Shown piece after piece: positions 43,708-52,494 of a stretch of DNA of 64,000 nucleotides. The position numbers and the translations under genes are program-made. The stretch is from Hyphomonadaceae bacterium. Its GTDB lineage: Bacteria > Pseudomonadota > Alphaproteobacteria > Rhizobiales > Hyphomicrobiaceae. Every line of letters starts with the position of its first letter. The first letter of the stretch is position 1. The stretch spans positions 1-64,000 of the forward strand of contig JAIEQJ010000046.1 in the NCBI GenBank assembly GCA_019747815.1, given 5' to 3'. The notes under the pieces were generated by a model that was not told the DNA's origin, searched no databases, and saw only the letters and a program-made list of their open reading frames with translations.

Positions 43708-45510
43708 TCACGCGGCACGCCCCTGCGGAACGGGGCCGGCCGGCGTGCCGGCCCCTGTGCGGTCCGCATCGTTGAGGACCATCAGCAGCGGCGTCAGGCC
43801 TTCAGTGTCGACCAGGCGGAAGATTTCGATGTCGTTGCGGGCTCGCTCGCTCCAGCCGGCGATCTCGAGCGCCCGCTCGGCCTTGGAGAAGAGCCCGTGG
43901 TTGCGGATCGGCCGGTCGCCGTGCGCATCCTCGGGCTTGGCATCCAGGCCCTTCTCCTCCCGCCACTTCTTGCGGATCTCGGTGAGATCGGTGTCGCTGC
44001 CAAGCGTTTCCTCCCGCTTCAGCTCGGCAAGCTCGCTCTTCTGGAAGAGCCACCAGCGGCCGCGCTTGGGCCAGCGCACCAGGTCGAGGTCGCTGAGCAC
44101 ACCGGCAAGCTGGTTCATGGCCAGCGCCTTGGCGGATTCGTCCTCGTTCTTCGGATCGCAGCTATAGAGATTGGGAATGACGAAGTACGAGGCCTTGTTG
44201 TGATGGATGAAATGCCGGCGCACCCACTCGCGGCTGGCATTGGGCGCGCGCACCACCGCCGTGTTGATGGCGTCATTGATCTGGCGCGTCAGTGCACCGG
44301 AGGGGCGGATGGAGGGCGGCTCCCGCGGCGGGTTGACGATGGCGAGCGCCAACAGACCCAGATCGATGCCGATCGTCGCCAGCAGGGCGATCAGGTCGCG
44401 GCCCGTGATGGGCTCGCCCGTGTCGGTGCGTCCGCCCGTCTCCCTGCCCCCGGTGAACACGTAGGTCGCAAGGCTGGCGGAGTAGGCGCCGATGTTGCGC
44501 CAGAGGTTCTTGACGGCATTGGCGACGCCGGCCGGCCCCTCGTTGAACACCGCCTCGCGCAGCTTGAGCTCGGCCGGCTGCTCGGCCTGGCCGGCCGCCT
44601 GGCGCAGACGTTCCGCCAGCGTCGGGTCGTAGCAGGAGAAGCCCTGAGCCCCGGGCGCGACCGCCACGGCGCCGGCAAGCGCGCGCATCTCGGCGGCCGT
44701 CGACTTGCCGAGCTGGTTGCTGCGCGCGGCGATATTGCGCGCGCGTCCGCGGATGTCGGAGGCCTTGGCCTCGAAGGCGCGCTGGCGCTCCTCCACCGTG
44801 CTGCCGCCAAGCCCTGCGGCGCTCTGCTTGAGCTGCTCGATGTCGGCCCGCACCGGCTCGAGCCAGGAGCGGGTCATGCCGTCGCGTAGCGTCGTGATCG
44901 AATCGCGCACGCCGCGCCGGGCGTTATAGAGCGGGCCGCGGCCGGCGCCCGAGGGCGTGCCGCAGCTTCCCCCGCTCGTCTCCTCGCGCGACATCTGGCT
45001 TTCCGACCAGCTCACCACGCTGTCGAGCTGGCCGCGCACCGCGTCGAGGCGCGCCGAGATCACCGCGCTGGCATCGCGGGCATCCTCCTGCAGTCCGGCC
45101 AAACCTGTGCGCGTCGCCTCCTCGCCGGAGATCAGGCTCCACCAGAAGCCGTAGCCGAAGCCGATCGACCAGACGGCCAGGAACACATAGAGCGGGAAGG
45201 TGATGAGCCGCTCGCGCAGATGCCGCCTGGCGCCGAACGTCTCGCGCAGCATCAGCCACATCAGGAACGTGAGCGCGACGACGACGGCGATCACCAGCAC
45301 ATCGTTGGAAACCGACATGCCGCCCGGCAGCATCGGCCCCTGGCTGGTCGGCTGCGCGGCAACGCCGATGATGAAATCGCGCATCCCGTGCCAGGTGGCG
45401 TAGCCCGAGATGATGAGCAGCATGAACGAGGCGATGCCGATCAGCGTGTTGCGGCCCAGGATGTAGTCGATGGTCCTGGCGATCAGCGAAGGCGCGCGCG
45501 TCTCGGCCAT
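43708..45510 (-). CDS. Large membrane protein of unknown family (600 aa)
   Basis: Three N-terminal membrane segments (~22–39, 70–88, 103–128), a ~240-residue helical region with two Cys (183, 293), a fourth segment (~372–392, IALLATIGIDLGLLALAIV), and a ~200-residue C-terminal soluble domain rich in charged residues (LVRWPKRGRWWLFQKSELAE, TDLTEIRKKWREEKG). By the positive-inside rule the helical region is periplasmic and both termini cytoplasmic. The ribosome site GGGGGAG precedes ATG 45510. I do not recognise the family. It is 135 bp downstream of the DUF2520 gene on the same strand. Confidence 0.72.
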   Translation of the reverse strand: MAETRAPSLIARTIDYILGRNTLIGIASFMLLIISGYATWHGMRDFIIGVAAQPTSQGPMLPGGMSVSNDVLVIAVVVALTFLMWLMLRETFGARRHLRERLITFPLYVFLAVWSIGFGYGFWWSLISGEEATRTGLAGLQEDARDASAVISARLDAVRGQLDSVVSWSESQMSREETSGGSCGTPSGAGRGPLYNARRGVRDSITTLRDGMTRSWLEPVRADIEQLKQSAAGLGGSTVEERQRAFEAKASDIRGRARNIAARSNQLGKSTAAEMRALAGAVAVAPGAQGFSCYDPTLAERLRQAAGQAEQPAELKLREAVFNEGPAGVANAVKNLWRNIGAYSASLATYVFTGGRETGGRTDTGEPITGRDLIALLATIGIDLGLLALAIVNPPREPPSIRPSGALTRQINDAINTAVVRAPNASREWVRRHFIHHNKASYFVIPNLYSCDPKNEDESAKALAMNQLAGVLSDLDLVRWPKRGRWWLFQKSELAELKREETLGSDTDLTEIRKKWREEKGLDAKPEDAHGDRPIRNHGLFSKAERALEIAGWSERARNDIEIFRLVDTEGLTPLLMVLNDADRTGAGTPAGPVPQGRAA

Positions 45511-45645
45511 GCTACTCCCCCAACACTCGGTCTGCTCACAGGCCAATAGCGGAAAACGGCAGTTCTGTCGCGGCGGTCAGAGGCTGCCGGCGTCGGGAGG
45601 CGGGCCGGGTGTTGCCTGGATGCCGTTGCTTGTGCTGCGCGGCAG

Positions 45646-46539
45646 CTATGGGCCGACACGATCGAGCAGGGCCCTGAGGGCGTTGAGCTTCTCCCGGCTG
45701 GCGCCGCCCTTGGCGTCGGCGATGGGCAGGCTGCGGCGCGCGAGGTCGAGATAGGTCGGCAGCAGCGCCGGCGCATGTGCGCGCAACGCCGCGATATGGC
45801 GCTCCACCGTGCCCACGTCGGCGCGCGCGATGGGGCCGGCGAGGCTGCGGATCGGCCCGTTCGCCTCGAGCGCGGCAACGGTGCCCTTGGTCAGCGGCAG
45901 CAGGGCGCGGAAGGCGTCCTCGCGCTCCACCCCGAACGCCGACCAGAGCGCCAGCGCATCGTTGATAAGCCCGACCAGGAACGACGCGGCAAAGCTGCCC
46001 GAGGCGTGATAGAGCGCCCGCGCGCCTGCCGGCAGCCGGATCGGGTGGCAGCCGAGCGCCTTGGCCATCTCCGTGAGCTGGCCGAGCAGCGGCTCCTCCG
46101 CTTCGATCCCCACCGTGCAGCCGGGCAGGGTCTTGATCGCCGCCTCGGTATTGGTGAAGGTCTGCAGCGGATGGAAGCCGCCGATCGATGCTCCCTGCGC
46201 GGCAGCCGCGGCCAGCGCCAACACCTCGGTGGCGCCGCTGCAATGGATGACGGCATGCCGCTCGCGCCACGCCAGGGATCGCGTGGCCGAGGCGATGGCA
46301 TCGTCCGGCACGGCAATGACGATGAGATCGGCGTCATCCACCAGGTGTTGCGCACTATCGTAGGCGCGGCATTCGGCGATGCCGCCCGCCAGCCGCGCAG
46401 CGGATGCCTGCGAGCGGCTCGCGGCGCCGATGACGCGATAGCCTGCGCGCGCCAGGCTCCAGGCCAGCGCGACGCCGAGCTGACCCGCGCCGATGAAGCC
46501 GATGCGCGGGGTGCCTGCAGCCGGCTGGCCTGAGGGCAT
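45646..46539 (-). CDS. DUF2520 Rossmann-fold protein
   Basis: 297 residues. N-terminal NAD(P)-type fold with RIGFIGAGQLGVALAWSLAR and LIVIAVPDDAI; a C-terminal helical DUF2520 domain with HPLQTF and RALYHASGSFAASFLVGLIN. Related to ketopantoate-reductase and F420-dependent oxidoreductase folds. Enzymatic activity is not established. Encoded eight bases downstream of the NTF2-like gene on the same strand. Confidence 0.89.
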   Translation of the reverse strand: MPSGQPAAGTPRIGFIGAGQLGVALAWSLARAGYRVIGAASRSQASAARLAGGIAECRAYDSAQHLVDDADLIVIAVPDDAIASATRSLAWRERHAVIHCSGATEVLALAAAAAQGASIGGFHPLQTFTNTEAAIKTLPGCTVGIEAEEPLLGQLTEMAKALGCHPIRLPAGARALYHASGSFAASFLVGLINDALALWSAFGVEREDAFRALLPLTKGTVAALEANGPIRSLAGPIARADVGTVERHIAALRAHAPALLPTYLDLARRSLPIADAKGGASREKLNALRALLDRVGP

Positions 46540-46546
46540 GGCCCGC

Positions 46547-46921
46547 CTACTCCCGCACGTCCGTGCGGTAGGTCTTCGACACCACCTTCCAGCCGCCGTT
46601 GAGCTTGAGGAGCGTCAGATAGTCGGTGAAGTAGCGCGGGTGGATCGAGCACTCGACCTTCACGAAGGCGGTCTCGGGACCAGCCAGATCGACCGACACG
46701 ATGCGGTCGGTGCGTTGCAGTCCCTTCGACTTGGGGGATGCGCGGCCCTTGACGAACTCGAACCACTTCTCGCGCGGCACGTCGGCCACGCCGCCGTCGC
46801 TTGCCGAATAGAGGTGGCTCACCTCGTGAAAGGCCTGCGCCAGCTTGCCCGTATCGCCTTCGTAGAGCCCATCCAGGTAGGTCCATACCACCTTCTCGAC
46901 GGCCTCGATGTCACCAGCCAT
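46547..46921 (-). CDS. NTF2-like (SnoaL/lumazine-binding type) protein
   Basis: 124 residues in a cone-shaped fold pattern: AVEKVVWTYLDGLYEGDTGK, HEVSHLYSASDGG, VDLAGPETAFVKVECSI and LKLNGGWKVVSKTYRTD. This is the nuclear-transport-factor-2-like superfamily with lumazine-binding type end. Small enzymes and ligand binders both occur in it, so no reaction is assigned. It is the first gene of a minus-strand pair with DUF2520. Confidence 0.85.
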   Translation of the reverse strand: MAGDIEAVEKVVWTYLDGLYEGDTGKLAQAFHEVSHLYSASDGGVADVPREKWFEFVKGRASPKSKGLQRTDRIVSVDLAGPETAFVKVECSIHPRYFTDYLTLLKLNGGWKVVSKTYRTDVRE

Positions 46922-47112
46922 GTCGTTCCTCCTGCCTTGCTCCTGCCGCCACTATAGCAGCAGCTCCGTGCCGGGCCCCATAGCCCGCGCCGCGCATGGC
47001 CTCAGCATGCGCCTGTGTCGAGGCAGGGGTTGCGCAAAGTATTCGGCAAGCGAAACATCCGTATGCTACGTGTGTTGCCCTTTGATATGCGGGAGCCAAG
47101 GAGCGGTGCCGC

Positions 47113-48036
47113 GTGAGCAGGACAACGGTCGAAAGCGAGACGGCGCGCCGCCGCCATGCCCGCGGCTTGGCCATGCTGATGGTGGTGGTGCTCGCCTGGG
47201 GCAGCACCTGGCCGGTCAACAAGGCGCTGCTCGACTACATGCCGCCGATCTGGTCGCTGATGCTGCGCAGCCTGGTCTCGGCGCTGACGTTGTTTGCCAT
47301 CTCGATCACGGTCACCGGGCTCATCGTGCCGAAGAGGCACGACGCCCCCGTGCTGGTCAGCCTGGTGCTGCTGCACATGGTGGGGTTCGCCGTTCTGGCA
47401 ACGCTCGCGCTGCAGGTCGTGCCGGCGGGGCGGTCGACGATGCTGGCCTACACCTGCGTGCTGTGGGCGCCCCTCTTCGCCGCCCTGTTTCTGGGTGAGA
47501 AGGTGTCGCCGCGCCGAGGCGTCGGCCTTGGTCTCGGCCTGCTGGGTCTTGGTGTCATCTTCAATCCGCTCACCTTCGATTGGAGCGATGGCAAGGCCGT
47601 TTGGGGCAACGCGGCGCTGCTGGCGGGGGCCGTTCTGTGGGGGCTCAGCATCGTGCACAACCGCGCGCATGCCTGGCGTGCAACGCCGTTTCAGCTTGCG
47701 CCGTGGCAGGCGCTGCTTGCCGTGGTGGTCCTGGCGGGCCTCGCCCTGCTGGTCGAAGGGATACCCGCGATCGACTGGAATGCGCGCGCGGTCATGCTGC
47801 TCCTGTTCGCCGGCATTCCGGGCACCGCGCTCGCCTATTGGGCCTTTGCCGTCGGCTCGTCCTCGCTGCCCGCCGCCACCACCTCGATCGGCATGCTCGG
47901 CACGCCCGCGGTCAGCGTCATCGCGTCGATGGTGATGCTGGGCGAGAGGCCGACGGTGCCGCTGGTGGCGGCGCTTGTGCTCATTCTGGGCGGCGTGATC
48001 CTGGGCCTGTCCGGCACGCGCGAGCCGCCGCCCTGA
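47113..48036 (+). CDS. EamA-family (DMT) transporter
   Basis: 307 residues, ten membrane segments in two EamA halves (MVVVLAWGSTWPVNKALLDY; LLAGAVLWGLSIVHNRAHAW). The end LPAATTSIGMLGTPAVSVIA and MLGERPTVP is typical. It starts at GTG 47113, with AAGGAG upstream. Convergent with another EamA gene 35 bp away; the two are diverged from each other. Substrate unknown. Confidence 0.9.
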   Translation: MSRTTVESETARRRHARGLAMLMVVVLAWGSTWPVNKALLDYMPPIWSLMLRSLVSALTLFAISITVTGLIVPKRHDAPVLVSLVLLHMVGFAVLATLALQVVPAGRSTMLAYTCVLWAPLFAALFLGEKVSPRRGVGLGLGLLGLGVIFNPLTFDWSDGKAVWGNAALLAGAVLWGLSIVHNRAHAWRATPFQLAPWQALLAVVVLAGLALLVEGIPAIDWNARAVMLLLFAGIPGTALAYWAFAVGSSSLPAATTSIGMLGTPAVSVIASMVMLGERPTVPLVAALVLILGGVILGLSGTREPPP

Positions 48037-48071
48037 CCGTGGGGGCGATGGCGCAGTGCCCGTCTTGCACC

Positions 48072-48986
48072 CTACGGCCGCGGCGGGCGCGGCGCCGCCA
48101 GTGCGCCGAGCACGATGGCGCCAATCACCAGCGCCGCGCCGGCCAGCCTGGCAGGGCCGATCGTCTCGCCCAGGTAGAGGGCGGACATGCCGAGCGCGGC
48201 CACCGGGATGGCCGCCGTCGTGAGCCCCGCCAGCCAGGTCTCGACATGCGGCAGGCCGCGATACCACAGCCACAGACAGATGACGCTGGCGGCGAGCGAA
48301 TACCACACGCCCAGCGCCCACATCGCGGGCCGCACCGACGCCGGGTCGAAGGTCGGCAGCTCCATCAGCGCCAGGGGCAGGGACAGCACGAGCCCGACGA
48401 GGTTGGCGCCCAGCGCCAGGCGCAGCGGCCGGTAGGGTGGCGCCAGGCGCTTGCCGAGCAGGACGAAGCTTGCCTCGCACAGCACCGCGCCGCCGACGAA
48501 GAGGTTGCCAAGCAGCGTCGAGGTGCCCGAGGCTGCACCGCTGGCCTGCACGAGGATCAGCCCGGCAACCGCCAGGACCACGGCGCCGGCCTGCGGCCGC
48601 GACAGCCGGTCGCCGATGGCGATGACGCCGAGCAACGCCACCACCGCGGGCAGTGTCGCGGTGATGATGCCGGCATCGGCGGCGGCCGTACGTTTCAAAC
48701 CCTCGAAGATCAGCACCGTGAAGCCCACCATGCCGAAGAGCGCCATGAGCACCAAATCGCGCCGTTGTCCCTGCGTCATGTCCTTGAGCCTTGGTCCGCT
48801 TTCGGCGCCCGCCACGAGCAGCAGCGCCGCGGTTGCCACCGCGAACCTGAACAGCACGAACACATAGATCGGGAACTCGGCGACGACGGCCTTGCCGAAC
48901 GCCACGTTGGCACCCGTCAGCGTCATGGCGGCCAGCAGGGATGCGGCGGCGGCGAGGCGGGAGAGGTGCGGCATCGCTTCTGTCAT
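48072..48986 (-). CDS. EamA-family (DMT) transporter
   Basis: 304 residues with ten hydrophobic segments: LLAAMTLTGANVAFGKAVV opens the first EamA half, AVLCEASFVLLGKRLAPPYR the second, and AAIPVAALGMSALYLGETIG is the conserved close. ATG 48986 has GAAGG upstream; an earlier ATG at 49049 adds 21 non-hydrophobic residues, and MPHL at 48974 is also possible. Substrate not inferred. Confidence 0.89.
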   Translation of the reverse strand: MTEAMPHLSRLAAAASLLAAMTLTGANVAFGKAVVAEFPIYVFVLFRFAVATAALLLVAGAESGPRLKDMTQGQRRDLVLMALFGMVGFTVLIFEGLKRTAAADAGIITATLPAVVALLGVIAIGDRLSRPQAGAVVLAVAGLILVQASGAASGTSTLLGNLFVGGAVLCEASFVLLGKRLAPPYRPLRLALGANLVGLVLSLPLALMELPTFDPASVRPAMWALGVWYSLAASVICLWLWYRGLPHVETWLAGLTTAAIPVAALGMSALYLGETIGPARLAGAALVIGAIVLGALAAPRPPRP

Positions 48987-49118
48987 GCCTTCGCCAAAAC
49001 TCGCTGGCAAGAACAGCCTCGGGGTGCGCGGCGCGCCCGGCATGGCCATTGGCGGGAATAGTCAACGTTCTCCTGGGCTTGTCCGTAGTCGAGCCGCGAT
49101 CAGCCGGGGGCTGCGGAC

Positions 49119-50600
49119 ATGGCCATGCTGTCATCGACACTGCTTGAGATCGCCGTATTGGCCGCCGCCGGGCTGCTGTATGCCCTGATCTGGTACACGA
49201 CACGCGGGCTGCCGGCGCCCGCCAAGGGCCTGGCGCGCGCGGTCCCGCTCATCGTCATCGTGCCGGCCGTGCTCTATCTCTCGTTCAGTCTGCTGCTGCA
49301 ACCTGAGAGGGTGGGCACCGCCCCCGACGCCGGTGCGGCCCGGCGCACGACGGCTGTGCGCAACGGCGACACGGGCGCCGCGCCGCAGGGTGGGGCCGCA
49401 AAGAGCCAGCATGAGCCGGCGCCCACCCAGGCGCCTCCGGTCCCCCGGCCCGATGCATCGCCCCCGCCGTCCCAGCCCTCTCCGGCGCGGTCGGCCAAGA
49501 CCGGAACCAGCGATACGGCAGACAGCGCCAAGGGCGGCCCGGCGCCCGGCGTTCCCGCGGCTGCGCAGACCGATTGGGACGTCGTACCGGTCTTCTATGG
49601 GACGGATCGCGTGCGCAAGGATGAGTCCAAGCGCATCGCCTACAGCGCGGACAGGGCGCGGCGCCTGGAACTCGGCCGCGCGCTGGTGACCGTGCCGAAG
49701 GCCCATCAGGTGCCCAACATCGAGCGGCCGTTCGCGATCCGCGTCCCCTACTTTCAGGTCACGCTCTACGAGCGGGCGGAGGATCCCAAGCAGCATTTTA
49801 CCATCAGCGAATTGAAGGCGCTCTCGCGCGCGGATTTCCTGGCGCTGGTGCGCGAGCGCATCGGCGGCGGCCGCGCGTTCAAGGACCAGGCCGTAGTGTT
49901 CGTGCACGGCTACAATACGGCCTTCGACTACGCGCTCTACCGCACCGCGCAGATGGCCTATGACCTGAAGTTCGACGGCGCAGCCTTTCTCTACAGCTGG
50001 CCGTCGGGCGGCGGCGTCGCCGGCTACGGCTATGACCGCGAAAGCGCCACGCAGACCGAGCCCCATCTGAAGGAGTTTCTGGCGCTCGTGCTGAAGGACA
50101 GCGGCGCCAAGAGCGTCAGTGTCATCGCCCACAGCATGGGCAACCTGCCGCTGCTCAACGTGCTGCGCGATCTGGGGCCGTCGCTGCCGCCGGGGGTGCG
50201 GCTCAACGAGATCATCCTGGCCGCCCCGGACGTGGATCGCGACGTGTTCGCGTTCCTGGCCGCCAATATCAGGCAGTACGGGCGCGGGGTCACGCTCTAC
50301 TGCTCCGCCAACGACCGCGCCATGGCGGCATCGCGCCGGGTGGCGGGCGGCGTGCCGCGTGCAGGCGACGTGCCGGCGGACGGGCCGATCGTGATCACCG
50401 GCATCGACACCATCGATGTGACGCAGACGAGCACCGACGTGCTGGCCCTCAATCATTCGAGCTACGCCGAGAAGAGCGCGCTGCTCAACGACATCGGCCT
50501 GCTACTGCTGACGGGCGAGCGCCCGCCGGAGCGGCGCATTCCGATCCTGCAGAAAATAAGCACGCCCAAGGGCGACTTCTGGCGCTACCCGCTGCCGTAG
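49119..50600 (+). CDS. Membrane-anchored DUF900 alpha/beta hydrolase
   Basis: 493 residues. Two N-terminal membrane segments (EIAVLAAAGLLYALIWY and AVPLIVIVPAVLYLSFSLLL), a Pro/Ala linker (~70–150), then a hydrolase domain of the DUF900 family: VVPVFYGTDRVRKDESKRIA, QAVVFVHGYNTAFDYALYR, FLYSWPSGG, nucleophile Ser in VSVIAHSMGNLPLLNVL, acid in LAAPDVDRDVF and His in LALNHSSYAEKSALL. The catalytic triad is therefore intact. Substrate unknown; the domain is most likely on the periplasmic or cytoplasmic membrane face depending on topology. Confidence 0.9.
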   Translation: MAMLSSTLLEIAVLAAAGLLYALIWYTTRGLPAPAKGLARAVPLIVIVPAVLYLSFSLLLQPERVGTAPDAGAARRTTAVRNGDTGAAPQGGAAKSQHEPAPTQAPPVPRPDASPPPSQPSPARSAKTGTSDTADSAKGGPAPGVPAAAQTDWDVVPVFYGTDRVRKDESKRIAYSADRARRLELGRALVTVPKAHQVPNIERPFAIRVPYFQVTLYERAEDPKQHFTISELKALSRADFLALVRERIGGGRAFKDQAVVFVHGYNTAFDYALYRTAQMAYDLKFDGAAFLYSWPSGGGVAGYGYDRESATQTEPHLKEFLALVLKDSGAKSVSVIAHSMGNLPLLNVLRDLGPSLPPGVRLNEIILAAPDVDRDVFAFLAANIRQYGRGVTLYCSANDRAMAASRRVAGGVPRAGDVPADGPIVITGIDTIDVTQTSTDVLALNHSSYAEKSALLNDIGLLLLTGERPPERRIPILQKISTPKGDFWRYPLP

Positions 50601-50635
50601 CCCAAGCGCGCCCGACCCTTGCATGCGCGTCTGCC

Positions 50636-50757
50636 TGTCATCCCGGAATTCGCCGCAGGTGCATATCAAGGACCCAGGGGCCATGACCGATCGCGGGTCA
50701 TTTCTCGGCCCCCCGGTCCCGGAGCCTGCCCGCAACGCGCAATAGCAGGGATGACGG
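50636..50757. repeat. Dispersed palindromic repeat (CCGGGACCCAGG family), copy 2
   Basis: Starts TGTCATCCCGG and ends AGGGATGACGG, inverted ends of about ten bases. Internal marks GGACCCAGGGG and CCCCCGGTCCCGGAG mirror each other as in the copy at 10359–10482. It abuts the decayed racemase remnant at 50759. Confidence 0.78.
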
Positions 50758-50758
50758 A

Positions 50759-50842
50759 TCAAAACGCCTCCGGCAGCCGCTCGAAGCTGGCGCTGCTGCC
50801 TTTGATGCCGTTGGCGCAAGGCGTGCCGGTCTGCGCGTCAAT
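50759..50842 (-). pseudogene. Remnant of the 3' end of an Asp/Glu-racemase-like gene
   Basis: Read on the minus strand the last codons give ANGIKGSSASFERLPEAF-stop, alignable with ANGITDRVSGFGRLLEEF-stop, the end of the intact gene at 51200. At DNA level TCAAAACGCCTCCGGCAGCC (50759) resembles TCAAAACTCCTCCAGCAGCC (51200), and TGATGCCGTTGGCGC occurs in both. The rest of the copy is not recognisable. Confidence 0.7.
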
Positions 50843-50970
50843 GCGTCGCTTGCGTCGTAATATTGCGTACCGATATCGCGGCAGCCATATACGAAGCACC
50901 TACACAGTACTCAGAGTCCAAAGGAGAGCACGGCTGTTCCGGTACGTACCGGTCGGCGCGTGATGTTATC

Positions 50971-51198
50971 GTGTCGAAGAAACAGACTGCCGCCGCAAAG
51001 AAAACCGTCGCAAGCCTTGGTGCCAAGGATTGCCGTTGGCCGATCGGCGACCCTCGCGAGCAGGACTTTCATTTCTGTGGCGCGGCTCAGCTTCCCGGCC
51101 GCCCCTATTGCGATCGCCACTGGCGGATGGCATTTCAGCCATCCGGCATGCGCAACAGGTCAAGCGCCTTGGTCCCACCGCGCCTCAAGGCGGCCTAG
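50971..51198 (+). CDS. Mini-protein consisting of a GcrA-type C-terminal zinc motif
   Basis: 75 residues from GTG 50971: a Lys/Ala-rich lead (KKQTAAAKKTVASL), then CRWPIGDPREQDFHFCGA and GRPYCDRHWRMAFQP. This Cys-x14-Cys…Cys-x2-His segment is the conserved end of GcrA, the alphaproteobacterial sigma70 partner that acts on methylated promoters. The N-terminal helix-turn-helix of GcrA is absent. A TTG at 50863 is in frame and would add 36 residues. The start is uncertain because no ribosome site is clear. Possibly a sigma-binding fragment or a regulator of the true GcrA. Confidence 0.68.
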   Translation: MSKKQTAAAKKTVASLGAKDCRWPIGDPREQDFHFCGAAQLPGRPYCDRHWRMAFQPSGMRNRSSALVPPRLKAA

Positions 51199-51199
51199 T

Positions 51200-51943
51200 T
51201 CAAAACTCCTCCAGCAGCCGCCCGAAGCCTGACACGCGGTCCGTGATGCCGTTGGCGCGCAGCGCGTGCCAGTAGGTCGCCGTGTTGATCGCGATCACGG
51301 GCTTGCCGAGCCACAGCTCGGCGGCGGCCGCGAGCCTGGTCATCGACAGGTTGGTGCCGACCTGCACGAGGGCATCCACATCGTCGCCGTCGAGCTTGCG
51401 CAAGGCGTCGCGGCATTGGGCGGGCGTGACCTTGGCGATCGCCGTCCACGACTGGCACTGCAAGGCGATGTTGCGCGCCACGGTGAAGCCCATGTCCTGG
51501 AAGTATCCTGTGACCGCCTCGTTCATGACGGGCCAGTAGGGCGACAGGATTGCGATGCGCTTGACGCCGCCGTAGGCCTCAAGTGCCGCAGTGGTCGAAT
51601 GGCTGCCGACACTGATGCCGACCCCGGTCGTCTCCACCATCTTCGCCACGAACGCGTCCGCGCCCTTGGCGCCGCCGAAGAAGGTGATGGCGGACATGCC
51701 CATCACCAGATAGTCCGGCGCGCACGTCATCACGCTCTTCACGGCGTCCATCACGTTGTCGCTGATGGTGGCGATGCCGGCGCGGAAGGTCTCGTTGCTG
51801 AGCTGCGCGTTGGGTGTGAGGATGCGGCTGTAGTGGTTGGTGACGCCCACGGGGCGCATGTCATCGTAGTCGGGCTGCACCACGGTATTGGTCGAGGGCG
51901 CGATCGCCCCGAATGTCCGCCGCCACCCCAGAACGTCGCTCAT
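51200..51943 (-). CDS. Asp/Glu racemase / maleate isomerase superfamily protein
   Basis: 247 residues from ATG 51943 with AGGAGGAG before it. The fold matches arylmalonate decarboxylase / maleate isomerase: GAIAPSTNTVVQPDYDDMRP, ISVGSHSTTAALEAYGGVKR, RIAILSPYWPVMNEAV, VDALVQVGTNLSM. The two catalytic Cys expected near the first and second of these sites are replaced: GMSAITFFGG has Ser and VQVGTNL has Gly. The reaction is therefore uncertain; decarboxylase or non-catalytic roles are possible. Its 3' end ends two bases from the GcrA-like gene on the other strand. Confidence 0.85.
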   Translation of the reverse strand: MSDVLGWRRTFGAIAPSTNTVVQPDYDDMRPVGVTNHYSRILTPNAQLSNETFRAGIATISDNVMDAVKSVMTCAPDYLVMGMSAITFFGGAKGADAFVAKMVETTGVGISVGSHSTTAALEAYGGVKRIAILSPYWPVMNEAVTGYFQDMGFTVARNIALQCQSWTAIAKVTPAQCRDALRKLDGDDVDALVQVGTNLSMTRLAAAAELWLGKPVIAINTATYWHALRANGITDRVSGFGRLLEEF

Positions 51944-52070
51944 TGGTTTCTCCTCCTGCGCTGGGCGACGCATCATAGACAGGTGCAAACCCGGATCGCT
52001 TGCGCCGCATGCGCGCAGGCATGAATGCCATCCAGGAATTGCAGCCGGGACGAGCTTTGGCGCGCAGGTC

Positions 52071-52421
52071 TCAGCAGTCGGCTGCGAGCGGCGGCAGCCT
52101 GTGCCGCCCCGCTGCGTCGAGCGGTAGCGGCTTGACCCACAGGGCGGTGCTCACGGGCAGCGTGCCATAGAGGTGCGGAAACAGCGTGCCGCCGCGGGCC
52201 GGCTCCCATTTGAGCTTCGCGCCCAGCGCGTCGGCATCGACGGCGATCAGCAGCAAGTCGCTCTGCCCTGCAAAATGCCGGGCGGCGGTGTCGGCAACCT
52301 GCTCGGCCGTCGAGAAGTGTATGTAGCCGTCGCGGAGATCGACGGGCGCCCCGTGAAACAGGCCGCTGCGCGTGGCGTCCTGCCATTCCGCCGCCCGGCA
52401 GATTTTGTAGATCATCGCCAT
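52071..52421 (-). CDS. DUF952 family protein
   Basis: 116 residues: MAMIYKICRAAEWQDATRSG, YIHFSTAEQVADTAARHFAG, LKWEPARGGTLFPHLYGTLP and VSTALWVKPLPLDAAGRHRL are the DUF952 landmarks. GAGGGG is seven bases before ATG 52421. DUF952 proteins resemble ADP-ribosyl-transferase-type folds, but no activity has been established. Encoded downstream of the AMP-ligase gene. Confidence 0.88.
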   Translation of the reverse strand: MAMIYKICRAAEWQDATRSGLFHGAPVDLRDGYIHFSTAEQVADTAARHFAGQSDLLLIAVDADALGAKLKWEPARGGTLFPHLYGTLPVSTALWVKPLPLDAAGRHRLPPLAADC

Positions 52422-52494
52422 CGTACCCCTCGACGTCTGGCTGCCTTGCTTTCCGTGCGTTGGCGGCCAGGCGATAGAGGATCGTGCAGGACTG

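Noticed and set aside
47580-49061. Possible large + strand gene across the two EamA genes
   Set aside because: Out of frame with the real EamA coding sequence, with Arg/His-rich shadow composition.
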